A stretch of 64,000 bases of DNA from an uncultured Pelagibacteraceae bacterium (GCA_902586485.1 CACIHO010000001.1:62001-126000); one strand, 5' to 3'. Shown: positions 36,277 to 46,200, counted from the stretch's first letter. Numbers and translations are program-made. The notes: generated by a model from the sequence alone, not told the origin.

Positions 36277-37143
36277 TTAACTTTTCTTTGTGCCTTCTGT
36301 TCTTACAAACATTATACCAAAAACAATAATTCCTACCACACCTACAATTTTGTTATAATCAAAGGGTACACCAAAAATTAAGAAGTTAATAATAGTTGAC
36401 CAAACGAGTTGTGAATATTGAAAGTTTGTCACAAATGATAAATTAGAGAGTTGAATTGCATAAATTATTAGAGAATGACTAACAAAGCCCGCTACTCCAA
36501 GTAATAATAAATAAAACCAAAAAATATTCTTTTCTAATGGAACCCAATTAAAAAAAATAAAAATACTAAATATAATTGCACCTAAAATTGAGGTATAAAA
36601 TATTGCAGCAAATGGGTCATTGTCACCTGATACAAGTTTAGTAAAAAATTGATAAAGAGCCCAACAAATTGGCGGAACTATTGGAAAAATTAAATCAATG
36701 CTAAATATTTTCATACTTGGTCCTAATGAGTAAATAATTGAACCAAAGCTAAGTAACATTAAAAGTATACCCTTAGGTGTTAAAATATCTTTTAAAAAGT
36801 ATGCTGAGAGCAAAGAAACCATCAAAGGAGCTGTAAAGAAAACTACGTATATGTCTACTAAGTCAAATTTTTGTAAAGAATAAAACATAAATGAAGTTGC
36901 TGTAACCATCAATATTGATCTTATTATTTGAACTTTAAAATTTTTTTTTAAATTTACTTTTGGTTTAAATATTAAAAAAAATATAATCAAAGAAACTAGG
37001 TGAAAAAAAAATCTACCCCAAATTGCTTGCGTAACTGGCATAACTGTACCAAGGTACTTTGCTGTGGAATCCATACATACAAACATGAAAAAGCCACCTG
37101 CAGCTAATAAAATTACGTTAATTAATGATGTTTGCTGTGGCAC
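36277..37143 (-). CDS. EamA/DMT family transporter
   Basis: A 288-residue carrier with about ten hydrophobic helices in two repeats of the EamA type. An N-terminal MDSTAKYLG segment with IWGRFFFH is typical of this family. It lies 12 bases after the dehydratase gene and 14 before the dehydrogenase gene, so it belongs to the sugar-acid unit. Cargo and direction are unknown. Confidence 0.8.
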   Translation of the reverse strand: MPQQTSLINVILLAAGGFFMFVCMDSTAKYLGTVMPVTQAIWGRFFFHLVSLIIFFLIFKPKVNLKKNFKVQIIRSILMVTATSFMFYSLQKFDLVDIYVVFFTAPLMVSLLSAYFLKDILTPKGILLMLLSFGSIIYSLGPSMKIFSIDLIFPIVPPICWALYQFFTKLVSGDNDPFAAIFYTSILGAIIFSIFIFFNWVPLEKNIFWFYLLLLGVAGFVSHSLIIYAIQLSNLSFVTNFQYSQLVWSTIINFLIFGVPFDYNKIVGVVGIIVFGIMFVRTEGTKKS

Positions 37144-37155
37144 TGGAAATTTTGA

Positions 37156-38661
37156 TTACATCACTACACCTACTTGCCAAGGATTGAACTCCTCGTCACC
37201 GTAGCCGTTGATTTCACTCTTTGATTTATTTCCTGAAGCAGTATTAACAATTAGTTCAAATATTTTTTGACCAACTTCTTCAACTTTTTCTTTACCTTCA
37301 GCAATTGTTCCGCAATTAATATCCATATCTTCTGACATTTTTTCAAACATAGCTGAGTTTGTTGAAAGTTTTAAACTTGGAACTGGTTTACAACCAAAAC
37401 AAGATCCGCGTCCTGTTGTAAAACAAATTACATTAGCACCTGATGCTACTTGACCTGTAACAGATACAGGATCGTAACCAGGAGAGTCCATAAAATTAAA
37501 TCCTTTGTTTTTTAAAGGTTCTGCATACTGCAATACATCCTGAAGAATAGAATTTCCTCCTTTTGCAACAGCACCCAAAGATTTCTCTAATATAGTTGTA
37601 AGACCACCTTTTTTATTACCTGGTGCTGGGTTATTATCCATCGAACTGTTATTGATTGAAGTATAATTTTTCCACCACTCTAATCTCTGTATCAGCTTGT
37701 CAGCAGTCTCTTGAGAGTTAGCTCTATTAATTAATAAATGTTCAGCTCCATAAATCTCTGGAGTTTCAGATAAAATTGAACTTCCACCTTTCTTAACCAA
37801 TAAATCTGCTGCAACACCTAATGCAGGATTTGCAGTTATTCCAGAATATCCATCTGAGCCACCACACTGAAGAGCTAAAGTGAGATGACTTACAGGTTGT
37901 GAAGTTCTCTCCACATTGTTTGCTTCTGAAAGCAAATTTTTAATTTGAGATAATACTTTTTCGACTATTTTTTTAGTCCCACCTTCATCTTGAATTGTCA
38001 AAAAATGTATTCGGTTATGTTTCTTTAATGATTCATCAAACAAACTGACTTGCGCACATTCACATCCTAAACCGATTACAAAAACATGAGAAAAATTAGG
38101 ATGATTTTTAAATCCATCAATAGTTCTTTGGAAAATTTGCATCCCTTCACTTTCTGTGTTCATTCCACATCCTGTTGAGTGAGTAATTGGCACTATGCCA
38201 TCAATATTTGGGTGATCTTTTAAAATGTCAGAATATTTAATCCTTTCAACAATCATTTTAGTGACAGTCGCTGAGCAGTTTACTGTGCTCACTATTCCAA
38301 TATAATTTCTAGTAGCAACCTGTCCATTATCTCTTAAAATTCCATTAAAGAAAGTATCTGCTTTTTCATCTACAAAGTGTTTTTTGTCTGTTACTTTAAA
38401 TTCTCTTTTAAACTCTCTAAATTCTAGATTATGTGAGTGGACATGTTGTCCGGGTTTAATTTCATCTAATGCAAAACCAATAATTTGATCATATTTAATG
38501 ATTGGTTCACCCTTTTTAATTGTTTTTAAACAAACTTTATGTCCAAAAGGGATTGGATCAATAGTACTAATCTCATGACCTTCAATTTTTGTTTTTTCAG
38601 GGATTATGAATTGACTAACACCCACATTGTCATTCTTATTTAAAACTATTAGATTATTCAT
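37156..38661 (-). CDS. UxaA/GarD family sugar-acid dehydratase
   Basis: A 501-residue altronate/galactarate dehydratase family enzyme. It has an N-terminal SAF domain (to about residue 95, ending near GQHVHSHNLEF) and a long catalytic domain with RNYIGIV, HSTGCGM, LQCGGSDGYSGITANP, SETPEIYGAEH and a C-terminal GRGSCFGCKPVPS. These iron-dependent enzymes dehydrate altronate, galactarate or related acids to 2-keto-3-deoxy acids. It is divergent from an IlvD/Edd-type dehydratase. Confidence 0.88.
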   Translation of the reverse strand: MNNLIVLNKNDNVGVSQFIIPEKTKIEGHEISTIDPIPFGHKVCLKTIKKGEPIIKYDQIIGFALDEIKPGQHVHSHNLEFREFKREFKVTDKKHFVDEKADTFFNGILRDNGQVATRNYIGIVSTVNCSATVTKMIVERIKYSDILKDHPNIDGIVPITHSTGCGMNTESEGMQIFQRTIDGFKNHPNFSHVFVIGLGCECAQVSLFDESLKKHNRIHFLTIQDEGGTKKIVEKVLSQIKNLLSEANNVERTSQPVSHLTLALQCGGSDGYSGITANPALGVAADLLVKKGGSSILSETPEIYGAEHLLINRANSQETADKLIQRLEWWKNYTSINNSSMDNNPAPGNKKGGLTTILEKSLGAVAKGGNSILQDVLQYAEPLKNKGFNFMDSPGYDPVSVTGQVASGANVICFTTGRGSCFGCKPVPSLKLSTNSAMFEKMSEDMDINCGTIAEGKEKVEEVGQKIFELIVNTASGNKSKSEINGYGDEEFNPWQVGVVM

Positions 38662-38706
38662 AAAATTATTATATAACTATAAATCTAAAGAGACCATTAA
38701 ACAATT
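38662..38706. promoter_or_regulatory. 45-base divergent promoter region of the sugar-acid locus
   Basis: Only 45 AT-rich bases separate the divergent UxaA-type and IlvD-type dehydratase genes. Promoters for both directions must overlap here or extend into the coding regions. TATAACTATAA-like sequence near 38671-38682 could serve as -10 elements. No clear operator palindrome was seen. Confidence 0.4.
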
Positions 38707-40491
38707 ATGCCTAAAAAAAGAAAAAAAAGTTTCAGAAGTCAGCAGTGGTTTAATAACCCAAAAAATCCAGATATGACGGCTTTGTATCTAGAAAGATATT
38801 TAAATTATGGTCTAACTAGAAAAGAATTACAATCTGGAAACCCAATAATAGGAATAGCTCAATCTGGTAGTGACCTTTCACCATGTAATAGGCATTTTAT
38901 GTCTCTAAGTAAGAGAATAAAAGATGGAGTCAGAAGAGCAGGGGGTATACCCATGGAGTTTCCAACTCATCCAATTCAAGAAACAGGAAAAAGACCAACA
39001 GCAATGTTGGATAGAAATCTTTCATATTTGTCATTAGTAGAAGTTTTATATGGATACCCACTTGATGGAGTTATCTTAACAACAGGATGTGATAAAACTA
39101 CTCCTGCAGCTTTGATGGCAGCAGCCACGGTAAATATTCCAGCAATAGTTTTATCTGGTGGTCCAATGTTAGATGGAATGTACAAAGGAAAATTAGCTGG
39201 TTCTGGCTTAGTAGTTTGGGAAGCTAGAAAAATGTTAGCTAAAGGAGAGATTAAATATGAGGAATTTATGGATATGGTTTCATCATCCTCACCAAGTGCT
39301 GGACATTGTAATACAATGGGTACAGCATCATCGATGAACTCAGTTGCTGAAGCATTGGGAATGTCTTTACCAGGAGGTGCGGTTATTCCCGCTCCTTATA
39401 GAGAAAGAGAGCAAATTTCTTATGAAACAGGTAAAAGAATTGTTGGAATGGTTCATGAAGATTTAACCCCATCTAAAATAATGACACGTAAAGCTTTTGA
39501 AAACGCAGTAGTAGTAGCAAGTGCTATAGGCGGATCTAGCAATTGCACAGCCCATTTAAGTGCTATCGCAAAACATGTGGGGATTAAATTTGATCTTTCT
39601 GATTGGCAAAAACTTGGGCACAACATTCCCTTATTGGTAAATTGCCAACCTGCAGGGGAATACTTAATGGAAAGTTTTCACAGAGCTGGAGCAATACCTG
39701 CAGTAATGAAGGAATTAATTAAAAATAAAAAAATTCACACAAATATTAAGACAGTTACAGGAAAGACAGTTGGTGAAAATCTAAGAAAGAAAATTGATGT
39801 AGATAGTAAAGTGATCAAATCATTTAAAAATGCATTAACTGAAAAGGCAGGTTTTTTAGTAATGAGAAGTAATTTTTTCTCATCTGCAATTATGAAAACA
39901 TCAGTAATTAGTAAAGAATTTAGAGATCAATATTTAGTGAATCCTAAACACCCTAATGTTTTTGAATGTAAAGCTATAGTCTTTGAGGGACCTGAGGATT
40001 ATCATAAAAGACTTAATGATAAAAAATTAAAAGTAGATGAAAACTCAATATTAATTATCAGAGGTTGCGGACCGGTTGGATATCCTGGATCAGCAGAAGT
40101 GGTCAATATGCAACCACCTGACAGATTATTAAAAAAAGGAATAAGACATTTACCAACATTGGGAGACGGAAGACAAAGCGGAACATCTGAGAGCCCGTCA
40201 ATACTTCATGTTTCACCAGAGTCAGCAGTAGGAGGAGATTTAGGCATCGTTAAAACTTACGATAAAATAAAAATAGACTTAAATAAGAGAAGAGTTGATT
40301 TATTGATTTCTCAAGCTGAATTTAAAAAACGAAGAAAAAACAAAAAAGTATTTAAGCCAAAAAATCAAACTCCTTGGCAGGAAATATTTAGAAATACTGT
40401 TGGTCAATTGGATGATGGCGCATGCATTAATTCTCGAGGTAAATACTTAGACGTATCACATACCAAAGGTTTACCAAGAGATTCTCACTAA
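38707..40491 (+). CDS. IlvD/Edd family sugar-acid dehydratase
   Basis: A 594-residue dehydratase of the dihydroxyacid/6-phosphogluconate dehydratase family. Fe-S cluster cysteines are C60 (LSPCNRH), C128 (TTGCDKTTPA) and C201 (GHCNTMGTA), the arrangement seen in pentonate dehydratases. In context (sugar-acid transporter, aldolase-type cleavage genes) it probably dehydrates an aldonate such as arabinonate or xylonate rather than serving valine synthesis. The next gene starts on its last base. Confidence 0.87.
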   Translation: MPKKRKKSFRSQQWFNNPKNPDMTALYLERYLNYGLTRKELQSGNPIIGIAQSGSDLSPCNRHFMSLSKRIKDGVRRAGGIPMEFPTHPIQETGKRPTAMLDRNLSYLSLVEVLYGYPLDGVILTTGCDKTTPAALMAAATVNIPAIVLSGGPMLDGMYKGKLAGSGLVVWEARKMLAKGEIKYEEFMDMVSSSSPSAGHCNTMGTASSMNSVAEALGMSLPGGAVIPAPYREREQISYETGKRIVGMVHEDLTPSKIMTRKAFENAVVVASAIGGSSNCTAHLSAIAKHVGIKFDLSDWQKLGHNIPLLVNCQPAGEYLMESFHRAGAIPAVMKELIKNKKIHTNIKTVTGKTVGENLRKKIDVDSKVIKSFKNALTEKAGFLVMRSNFFSSAIMKTSVISKEFRDQYLVNPKHPNVFECKAIVFEGPEDYHKRLNDKKLKVDENSILIIRGCGPVGYPGSAEVVNMQPPDRLLKKGIRHLPTLGDGRQSGTSESPSILHVSPESAVGGDLGIVKTYDKIKIDLNKRRVDLLISQAEFKKRRKNKKVFKPKNQTPWQEIFRNTVGQLDDGACINSRGKYLDVSHTKGLPRDSH

Positions 40492-41459
40492 TGAGGCCAA
40501 AAATATTAGTTTCCAGAAAAATATCAGATTTAGCAGAGGAAAAACTTCAAAAAGAATTTGAAGTAACTTTAAATCCAAAAGACGAACCTATTCCAGAAAA
40601 CGACTTAATAAAAATTGTAAATGATTATGATGGAATGATTTCGACTGGTTTTGACAAAATTAGTGAAAATTTTTTTAATAATTTAAGTGGTAAATTAAAA
40701 ATTATAGCTCAAGTGGGTGTTGGTTATGATAATATTTCAATAAAATCTGCAGAAGAAAAAAAAATTAAAGTTACAAATACACCTAATGTTTTAAATGAAG
40801 CGGTGGCAGAAACTACTATTCTATTAATTCTGGCAGCCTCAAGAAGAATTGGTGAAGCGTATAATCTAGTGAAAACAGATAACTGGAAAAATCAAAAACC
40901 TGATCTTACTAAATTTATGATTGGAAACTCTGTTACAGGTAAAACTTTAGGAATTATTGGTATGGGTCGTATTGGAAGAATGACTGCAAAAAGTGCTAAA
41001 GCATTTGGAATGAAGATATTTTATCATAACAGAAATAAACTCTCTGATGATCAAGAGGATGGGGCACAGTATTTTTCTGATATCAAGTCTATGCTACCTA
41101 AATGTGACTTTTTAAGCATTCATACGCCAGCAACTTCTGAGACCAAATATATATTAAATTCTTCAACTATAAATTTATTACCTAAACATGCTGTTGTTGT
41201 AAATACATCAAGAGGATCAACTATTAATGATGATGATTTAATTGATGCCCTCGAGAATAAAAAAATCTATGCGGCTGGTTTAGATGTATTTAATAATGAA
41301 CCCAATTTAGATAAAAGATATTTAAAATTAGATAACTGTTTTGTTTTACCACATATTGGTAGTGCGACTCATGAGACTAGATTGGCAATGAGCATGATGG
41401 CAGTAGATAATATTTATTGTTATTTTAATAAAAAACCTCTTATTTCTGAAGTAGTTTAA
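40491..41459 (+). CDS. D-isomer 2-hydroxyacid dehydrogenase (glyoxylate/hydroxypyruvate reductase-like)
   Basis: A 322-residue NAD(P)-dependent dehydrogenase. The Rossmann motif is GIIGMGRIGRMTAK near residues 155-168, and the catalytic Arg (NTSRGS), Glu (NNEPN) and His (LPHIGSAT) are all present. Glycolaldehyde, glyoxylate or 2-keto acid reduction would fit the end of a sugar-acid route. It overlaps the dehydratase by one base and precedes the TRAP transporter. Confidence 0.85.
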   Translation: MRPKILVSRKISDLAEEKLQKEFEVTLNPKDEPIPENDLIKIVNDYDGMISTGFDKISENFFNNLSGKLKIIAQVGVGYDNISIKSAEEKKIKVTNTPNVLNEAVAETTILLILAASRRIGEAYNLVKTDNWKNQKPDLTKFMIGNSVTGKTLGIIGMGRIGRMTAKSAKAFGMKIFYHNRNKLSDDQEDGAQYFSDIKSMLPKCDFLSIHTPATSETKYILNSSTINLLPKHAVVVNTSRGSTINDDDLIDALENKKIYAAGLDVFNNEPNLDKRYLKLDNCFVLPHIGSATHETRLAMSMMAVDNIYCYFNKKPLISEVV

Positions 41460-41583
41460 AACAACTAAAGGTTGTGTATTTAGAGAATATATATAATTTC
41501 TATATATAAACATTAAACGAATCCGTTGATCTCAAAAAACATTTGTGATTAAATTTCAGAAAAACACAAACGAGAGGAAGATA
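41460..41583 (+). promoter_or_regulatory. Leader/promoter region of the TRAP transporter operon
   Basis: A 124-base gap. It opens with a small stem ACAAC-TAAAG-GTTGT (41461-41475), then very AT-rich TATATA repeats around 41488-41508 likely to contain the -10 box, and ends with GAGAGGAAG ahead of the dctP ATG. The GTG at 41545 is in frame but lies before the signal peptide and lacks a ribosome site. Confidence 0.45.
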
Positions 41584-42600
41584 ATGTTTAAACTTATATC
41601 TAAAACTATAGCTGCAGTAGCTATTGTTTCAGTTGCGTTAATTGGCTCTGCAAATGCAAAGACTTTAAAAATTGAAACACACTTTACTGCTAGTTCACCT
41701 AATGGTGAAGTTGCAGCTCAATTCGCTAAAAACGTTGAAATGTTTTCTGGCGGAAGCTTAAAAGTACAAATGTTCTACTCATCGTCAGTAACTGGTAAAT
41801 CTGCTGAGGTATTTAACTCTGCACAAACTGGTATTATTGATTGTGATATGACTGGTGCAGGTTACCAAACTGGTAAAAATGCAGCATTCCAATTCGCAGG
41901 TGATGTAATGGGTGGATATGACAATCCATATCAACAATATGAATTCCTTAATTACCCAGGAGCTCAAGAAGCTGTTGATGCACTTTATAACAAGTATGGA
42001 ATGACACTAATTGGATGGTGGATACCAGGTCATGAGTCTTTAATTTCAAGCAGACCAATTCCAGATGTTGCTTCATTGAAAGACTTTAAATTTAGATCAC
42101 CTCCAGGAATGGAAAGTATGATCTTTACAGCATTAGGTGCTAAGCCAATCGTAATGGACTTTGGTGAAGTTCCAACTGCTTTACAAACTGGTCTAATTGA
42201 TGGTGCTGACTATTCATCTTTAGCTACTAACTATGCAGGTGGACACTATGAGCAAAATAAATATGCTACATACCCAGGTTTCCACTCTATGCCAGCTGAC
42301 CACTTAGCTTGTAACACAAAAGTATGGAACAAGTTAAAGCCTCATGAAAAAGGTGCAATGAAAGCAGGTATAGAAATTGCTGGAAGAACTATTACTAGCT
42401 TAGTTGAAAGAAAAAATGCTGAAGCTGTTAAAGCTTTGAATGATATGGGCGTTACTCTTCACGATTGGTCTAGAGAAGATAGACTTAAATTCAGACAAGC
42501 TGCTCTTGCCGCTTGGGAAGAATGGAAGACTAAATCTCCAGAGGCAGCTGCTCTTATTGAAATACACAAAGCTTATATGAAAGCTAACGGTATTATGTAA
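41584..42600 (+). CDS. dctP: TRAP transporter substrate-binding protein DctP
   Basis: A 338-residue periplasmic solute receptor of the DctP family. The signal peptide ends about residue 25 (SANA before KTL). The conserved Arg that salt-bridges the ligand carboxylate is in FRSPPGMES, and ALQTGLIDGADY is a family segment. It binds an organic or sugar acid. I start at 41584, which follows GAGGAAG and gives a clean signal peptide; an upstream GTG adds 13 residues of poor quality. A GC-rich stem-loop follows. Confidence 0.92.
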   Translation: MFKLISKTIAAVAIVSVALIGSANAKTLKIETHFTASSPNGEVAAQFAKNVEMFSGGSLKVQMFYSSSVTGKSAEVFNSAQTGIIDCDMTGAGYQTGKNAAFQFAGDVMGGYDNPYQQYEFLNYPGAQEAVDALYNKYGMTLIGWWIPGHESLISSRPIPDVASLKDFKFRSPPGMESMIFTALGAKPIVMDFGEVPTALQTGLIDGADYSSLATNYAGGHYEQNKYATYPGFHSMPADHLACNTKVWNKLKPHEKGAMKAGIEIAGRTITSLVERKNAEAVKALNDMGVTLHDWSREDRLKFRQAALAAWEEWKTKSPEAAALIEIHKAYMKANGIM

Positions 42601-42619
42601 TTAAGAGTAAAAAAAATTT

Positions 42620-42641
42620 GAAGGGCCTGAAAGGGCCCTTC
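42620..42641 (+). terminator. GC-rich stem-loop between dctP and dctQ
   Basis: An 8-base-pair stem GAAGGGCC / GGCCCTTC with a six-base loop, striking in so AT-rich a genome. A T-run (TTTTTT) lies only 14 bases later, so it is not a classical terminator. It likely protects the dctP message end or thins read-through to dctQM. Confidence 0.7.
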
Positions 42642-42664
42642 TATCAAAGAAAGATTTTTTACTT

Positions 42665-43249
42665 ATGCGAGATAAAGATTTACAAGATAAACAACTACAA
42701 GAGCAAAGTGAAAAAGTTGCAAGTAAAGATGATTTTCCAATAAATTGGATAGACCGAATTTCCTTATTTTTAAGTCACACAATTAAATACCTAATTCCTA
42801 TAATTGTAATTGTGATGATGTATGAAATTTTTATGAGATATGTTTTATTTAAACCAACATTATGGGCTAACGAGTTATGCTTGTGGTTGGCTGGTGTTTG
42901 TTATTTAGTAGGTGGAATATACGCTACAAGACTAAGAAGCCACATAAGAATAGTATTATTATATGATTATGTCAGTAGACCAGTTCAGAGAATTTTTGAT
43001 TTAATTAGCACTACTATAATTGTGGTTTTTGCTGCTGCTGTAATTTATGGCGGTTTTGAAGATGCACATAGGTCATTCATAAATTGGGAGAGATTTGCAA
43101 CATATTGGGACCCACCGATTCCAGCTACTATGAAACCTCTTACACTGATATGCTTATTTCTTATTGCACTTCAATCTGTAAATAATTTAATTATTGATTG
43201 GAAAAATCCTAAAGAAAAACAATACCAACCAGCTAAAGACTTAAAATAA
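42665..43249 (+). CDS. dctQ: TRAP transporter small permease DctQ
   Basis: A 194-residue membrane protein with four helices after a polar N-terminus of about 35 residues. WANELCLWLAGVCYLVGG, the LRSHIRI segment and the helical spacing match DctQ. It forms the permease with DctM, encoded one base downstream. The charged N-terminal extension is longer than in many homologues. Confidence 0.88.
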   Translation: MRDKDLQDKQLQEQSEKVASKDDFPINWIDRISLFLSHTIKYLIPIIVIVMMYEIFMRYVLFKPTLWANELCLWLAGVCYLVGGIYATRLRSHIRIVLLYDYVSRPVQRIFDLISTTIIVVFAAAVIYGGFEDAHRSFINWERFATYWDPPIPATMKPLTLICLFLIALQSVNNLIIDWKNPKEKQYQPAKDLK

Positions 43250-43250
43250 G

Positions 43251-44573
43251 ATGGAATTTGAGATAGGTACACTCTCGATCATACTTATTGTTGGATTGTT
43301 AGCTCTTATATCTATTGGTGTTCCAATGGGATTTGCATCTGGTTTTATGGGTGCAGTACTTGTATTTTTATATATAGGCGAACACGCATTAGGAATTTTA
43401 CTCTCAAGATATTATTCTCTTGTTGTTACATATTCTTTTTTATCTGTACCATTATTTATATTTATGGCCTCCCTGCTTGAACGCTCGAACATTGCGAGAG
43501 ATTTATATGATGCTTTAAATGCTTGGTTGAGAAAAACCAGAGGTGGAGTAGGGGTAGTAACTGCAATCATGGCAACAATCATGGCTGCAATGAGTGGAAT
43601 TATTGGAGGAGAAATAGTTTTATTAGGATTGATTGCACTCCCTCAGATGTTGAGATTGAAATACGATCAGGATATGTCGATAGGTATTATTTGTGCATCA
43701 GGTTCCTTAGGTACAATGATACCTCCATCTATTGTTTTAATTATTTATGGATTAACAACCGAAACATCAATTACAATGTTATTCCAAGAAGCAATTGTTC
43801 CAGGTTTAATGATTTCAGGATTAATTATTACTTACATTCTTATCAGAACAAGATTGCAACCTCATCTTGCACCACTAAGTGATGAGCCAGCTTTAACTTT
43901 AAAAGAAAAAATGTCTTACCTTCCAGGTCTTTTGCCACCGATTGGTATTGTAATAATTGTTTTAGGTTCAATTTACTCTGGTATGACTGGTATTACAGAA
44001 GCGGCTGGAATGGGTGTGGTTGCAACATTAATTATAATTTTTGCTAGAAGAGAGCTAACATGGTTTTTATTTAAAGATGCATTGGTTAGAACATTTAAAG
44101 CTTCGGGAACAATTTTAACAATTACTTTTGGTGCTACAGTACTTGCGGGTGCTTATTCACTTGCTGGTGGACCGACTTATGTTGCAGAGACTATTTTAGC
44201 TTATGATTTAAAACCAATGTATTTAATTTTCATGATGCAAATAATGTTTCTAATTATGGGAGCATTTATGGATTGGGTTGGAATTGTTTTATTAGCAATG
44301 CCAGTATTTTTACCAATTGTTATAGCACTAGGTATGGATCCTATTTGGTTTGGAATTTTGTTCTGTGTGAATATGCAAGTTTCTTTTTTAAGTCCACCAT
44401 TTGGTCCTGCAGCTTTCTATTTGAAATCAGTTGCACCTCCACATATTTCATTAACAGATATTTTCAGAGGTTTTGCTCCATTTATAGTAATTCAGTTAAT
44501 AGTATTAGCATGTGTTATGTTCTTTCCAGAGGCAATGACACAAAATTTCCACGAGTTTAAACCTAAGCCATGA
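43251..44573 (+). CDS. dctM: TRAP transporter large permease DctM
   Basis: A 440-residue DctM protein with about 12 helices. Typical segments are GVPMGFASGFMGAV near the N-terminus, MSGIIGGEIVLLG, GSLGTMIPPSIVLIIYG and FFLSPPFGPA-like LSPPFGPAAFYL near the end. It couples sodium flow to substrate entry with DctP and DctQ. The next gene overlaps its stop by four bases, so catabolic enzymes are coupled to transport. Confidence 0.93.
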   Translation: MEFEIGTLSIILIVGLLALISIGVPMGFASGFMGAVLVFLYIGEHALGILLSRYYSLVVTYSFLSVPLFIFMASLLERSNIARDLYDALNAWLRKTRGGVGVVTAIMATIMAAMSGIIGGEIVLLGLIALPQMLRLKYDQDMSIGIICASGSLGTMIPPSIVLIIYGLTTETSITMLFQEAIVPGLMISGLIITYILIRTRLQPHLAPLSDEPALTLKEKMSYLPGLLPPIGIVIIVLGSIYSGMTGITEAAGMGVVATLIIIFARRELTWFLFKDALVRTFKASGTILTITFGATVLAGAYSLAGGPTYVAETILAYDLKPMYLIFMMQIMFLIMGAFMDWVGIVLLAMPVFLPIVIALGMDPIWFGILFCVNMQVSFLSPPFGPAAFYLKSVAPPHISLTDIFRGFAPFIVIQLIVLACVMFFPEAMTQNFHEFKPKP

Positions 44574-45439
44574 TAAATATTGGTTTTGTTGGAACAGGTC
44601 TTATGGGCCTTCCAATGGCAAAAAATATATTAAAATCAGGATTGAAATTAAGTGCATTCAACCGAACAATAAATAAAGCTGAACCTTTAAAAGAGTTTGG
44701 TGCAGAAATATCAAAAACATTAAGCGAAGTAGTTAAAGATAAAGATTATGTAATTACAATGTTAACAGATGATAGTGCTGTTGATGCAATTATGAATAAT
44801 TCAGATTTTTCAGAAAATTTAAAATCTGGATCAACAGTTATAGATATGAGCTCTATCAAACCAACCACTGCAACAAAATATGGAAATACTTTAAAGTTAA
44901 AAAATATAAATTATTTAGATGCACCAGTTTCAGGAGGCACTATTGGTGCAGAGGAAGCGTCTTTAGCAATTATGGTTGGAGGTGAACAAGGTGTTTTTGA
45001 TAATTCTCTAAATATTTTAAAAGCCATGGGAAACCCAACATTAGTTGGACCCGTAGGAAGTGGACAAGTCTCAAAGTTAGCAAATCAAATTGTAGTGGGG
45101 GTTACAATAGGAGCAGTTGCTGAAGCAATAACCTTGTGTGAAAAAGCTGGTGCTGATCCAATAAAACTAATTAAAGCTCTTTCTGGAGGCTGGGCAGATA
45201 GTAAAATTTTACAAACTCATGGAAAAAGAATGATAGATAAAGATTTTAGTCCAAAAGGCAAAACATCAACTCATTTAAAAGATATGAATAACATTTTAGA
45301 GTGCGCAAACTCTTATAATACGCATTTACCTATTTCAAATTTAGTGAAAGAAATGTATAAAACTCTTGTCGATAATGGTCATGGAAATACTGATCATAGT
45401 TCACTTTATAATGAAATCGAAAGGATAAATAAAAAATGA
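44570..45439 (+). CDS. 3-hydroxyisobutyrate/tartronate semialdehyde reductase family protein (GarR-like)
   Basis: A 289-residue beta-hydroxyacid dehydrogenase with GFVGTGLMGLPMA at the N-terminus, DAPVSGGTIGAEEASLAIMVGG and the catalytic Lys in GSGQVSKLANQI. In a sugar-acid operon the GarR/GlxR-type role (tartronate semialdehyde to glycerate) is likely. It overlaps both dctM and the SDR gene by four bases. Confidence 0.83.
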   Translation: MINIGFVGTGLMGLPMAKNILKSGLKLSAFNRTINKAEPLKEFGAEISKTLSEVVKDKDYVITMLTDDSAVDAIMNNSDFSENLKSGSTVIDMSSIKPTTATKYGNTLKLKNINYLDAPVSGGTIGAEEASLAIMVGGEQGVFDNSLNILKAMGNPTLVGPVGSGQVSKLANQIVVGVTIGAVAEAITLCEKAGADPIKLIKALSGGWADSKILQTHGKRMIDKDFSPKGKTSTHLKDMNNILECANSYNTHLPISNLVKEMYKTLVDNGHGNTDHSSLYNEIERINKK

Positions 45440-46179
45440 GTGGAAGATTAGAAGGTAAAAAAATTCTAGTAACAGCAGCGGGTCAAGGTATTGGAAAGGC
45501 GACAGCAATTGCATTTCATAAAGAAGGTGCTCAAGTTACTGCAACCGATTTAAATGATAAGACTTTGGCTGATTTAAATAAAGAATATCCTGATATTAAA
45601 GTACAAAAGTTAGACTCAACAGATAACAGTGCGATTTTAGAATTTACTAAAACATTAGAAAAAGTTGATGTTTTGTTTAATGCAGTTGGTTTTGTCCATC
45701 ATGGCACAATCTTAGAGTGTGAGGAGAAAGATTGGGATTTTTCCTCAACTGTGAATGTAAAGTCCATGTATTTTATGTGTAAAGCTATCCTACCTTTAAT
45801 GGTTAAACAAAATGGTGGAAGCATCATTAATGTATCGTCATGTGCATCAAGTTTAAAAGGTTTTCCAAATAGGTTTGTTTATGGAGCAACAAAAGGCGCA
45901 GTTATTGGTTTAACAAAATCAATAGCAGCAGATTTTGTTAAACAAAATATAAGATGTAATTCAATTGCACCAGGAACAGTTTTTTCACCATCTTGGCAAG
46001 ATAGAGTTAATCAAAGCCCAGATCCAGTTCAGGCAAAAAAAGATTTCATTGCTAGACAACCTATGGGAAGATTAGGGACTGCTGAAGAAATAGCCGCAGT
46101 AGCTGTATATTTGGCAAGCGATGATGCAACATTTACAACAGGAACAACAATTTCAGTTGATGGTGGAATTTCAATATAA
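45436..46179 (+). CDS. Short-chain dehydrogenase, 2-keto-3-deoxy-L-fuconate dehydrogenase/DHRS6-like
   Basis: A 247-residue SDR. The cofactor motif TAAGQGIGKA, the NAVGFVHHGTIL segment, catalytic SSCASS and YGATK are present. FVHHGTILECEEKDWDFS and the C-terminal TTISVDGG closely resemble the BDH2/DHRS6 group, which includes bacterial 2-keto-3-deoxy-L-fuconate dehydrogenase. With the FAH-family hydrolase next to it, oxidation of a 2-keto-3-deoxy sugar acid to the 2,4-diketo form is the likely reaction. Confidence 0.82.
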   Translation: MSGRLEGKKILVTAAGQGIGKATAIAFHKEGAQVTATDLNDKTLADLNKEYPDIKVQKLDSTDNSAILEFTKTLEKVDVLFNAVGFVHHGTILECEEKDWDFSSTVNVKSMYFMCKAILPLMVKQNGGSIINVSSCASSLKGFPNRFVYGATKGAVIGLTKSIAADFVKQNIRCNSIAPGTVFSPSWQDRVNQSPDPVQAKKDFIARQPMGRLGTAEEIAAVAVYLASDDATFTTGTTISVDGGISI

Positions 46180-46200
46180 TTAAACAACAAAAGGATAAAT

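Noticed and set aside
41545-41583. GTG start for dctP 13 codons earlier
   Set aside because: No ribosome site fits, and it puts polar residues ahead of an otherwise normal signal peptide; the ATG at 41584 has GAGGAAG.
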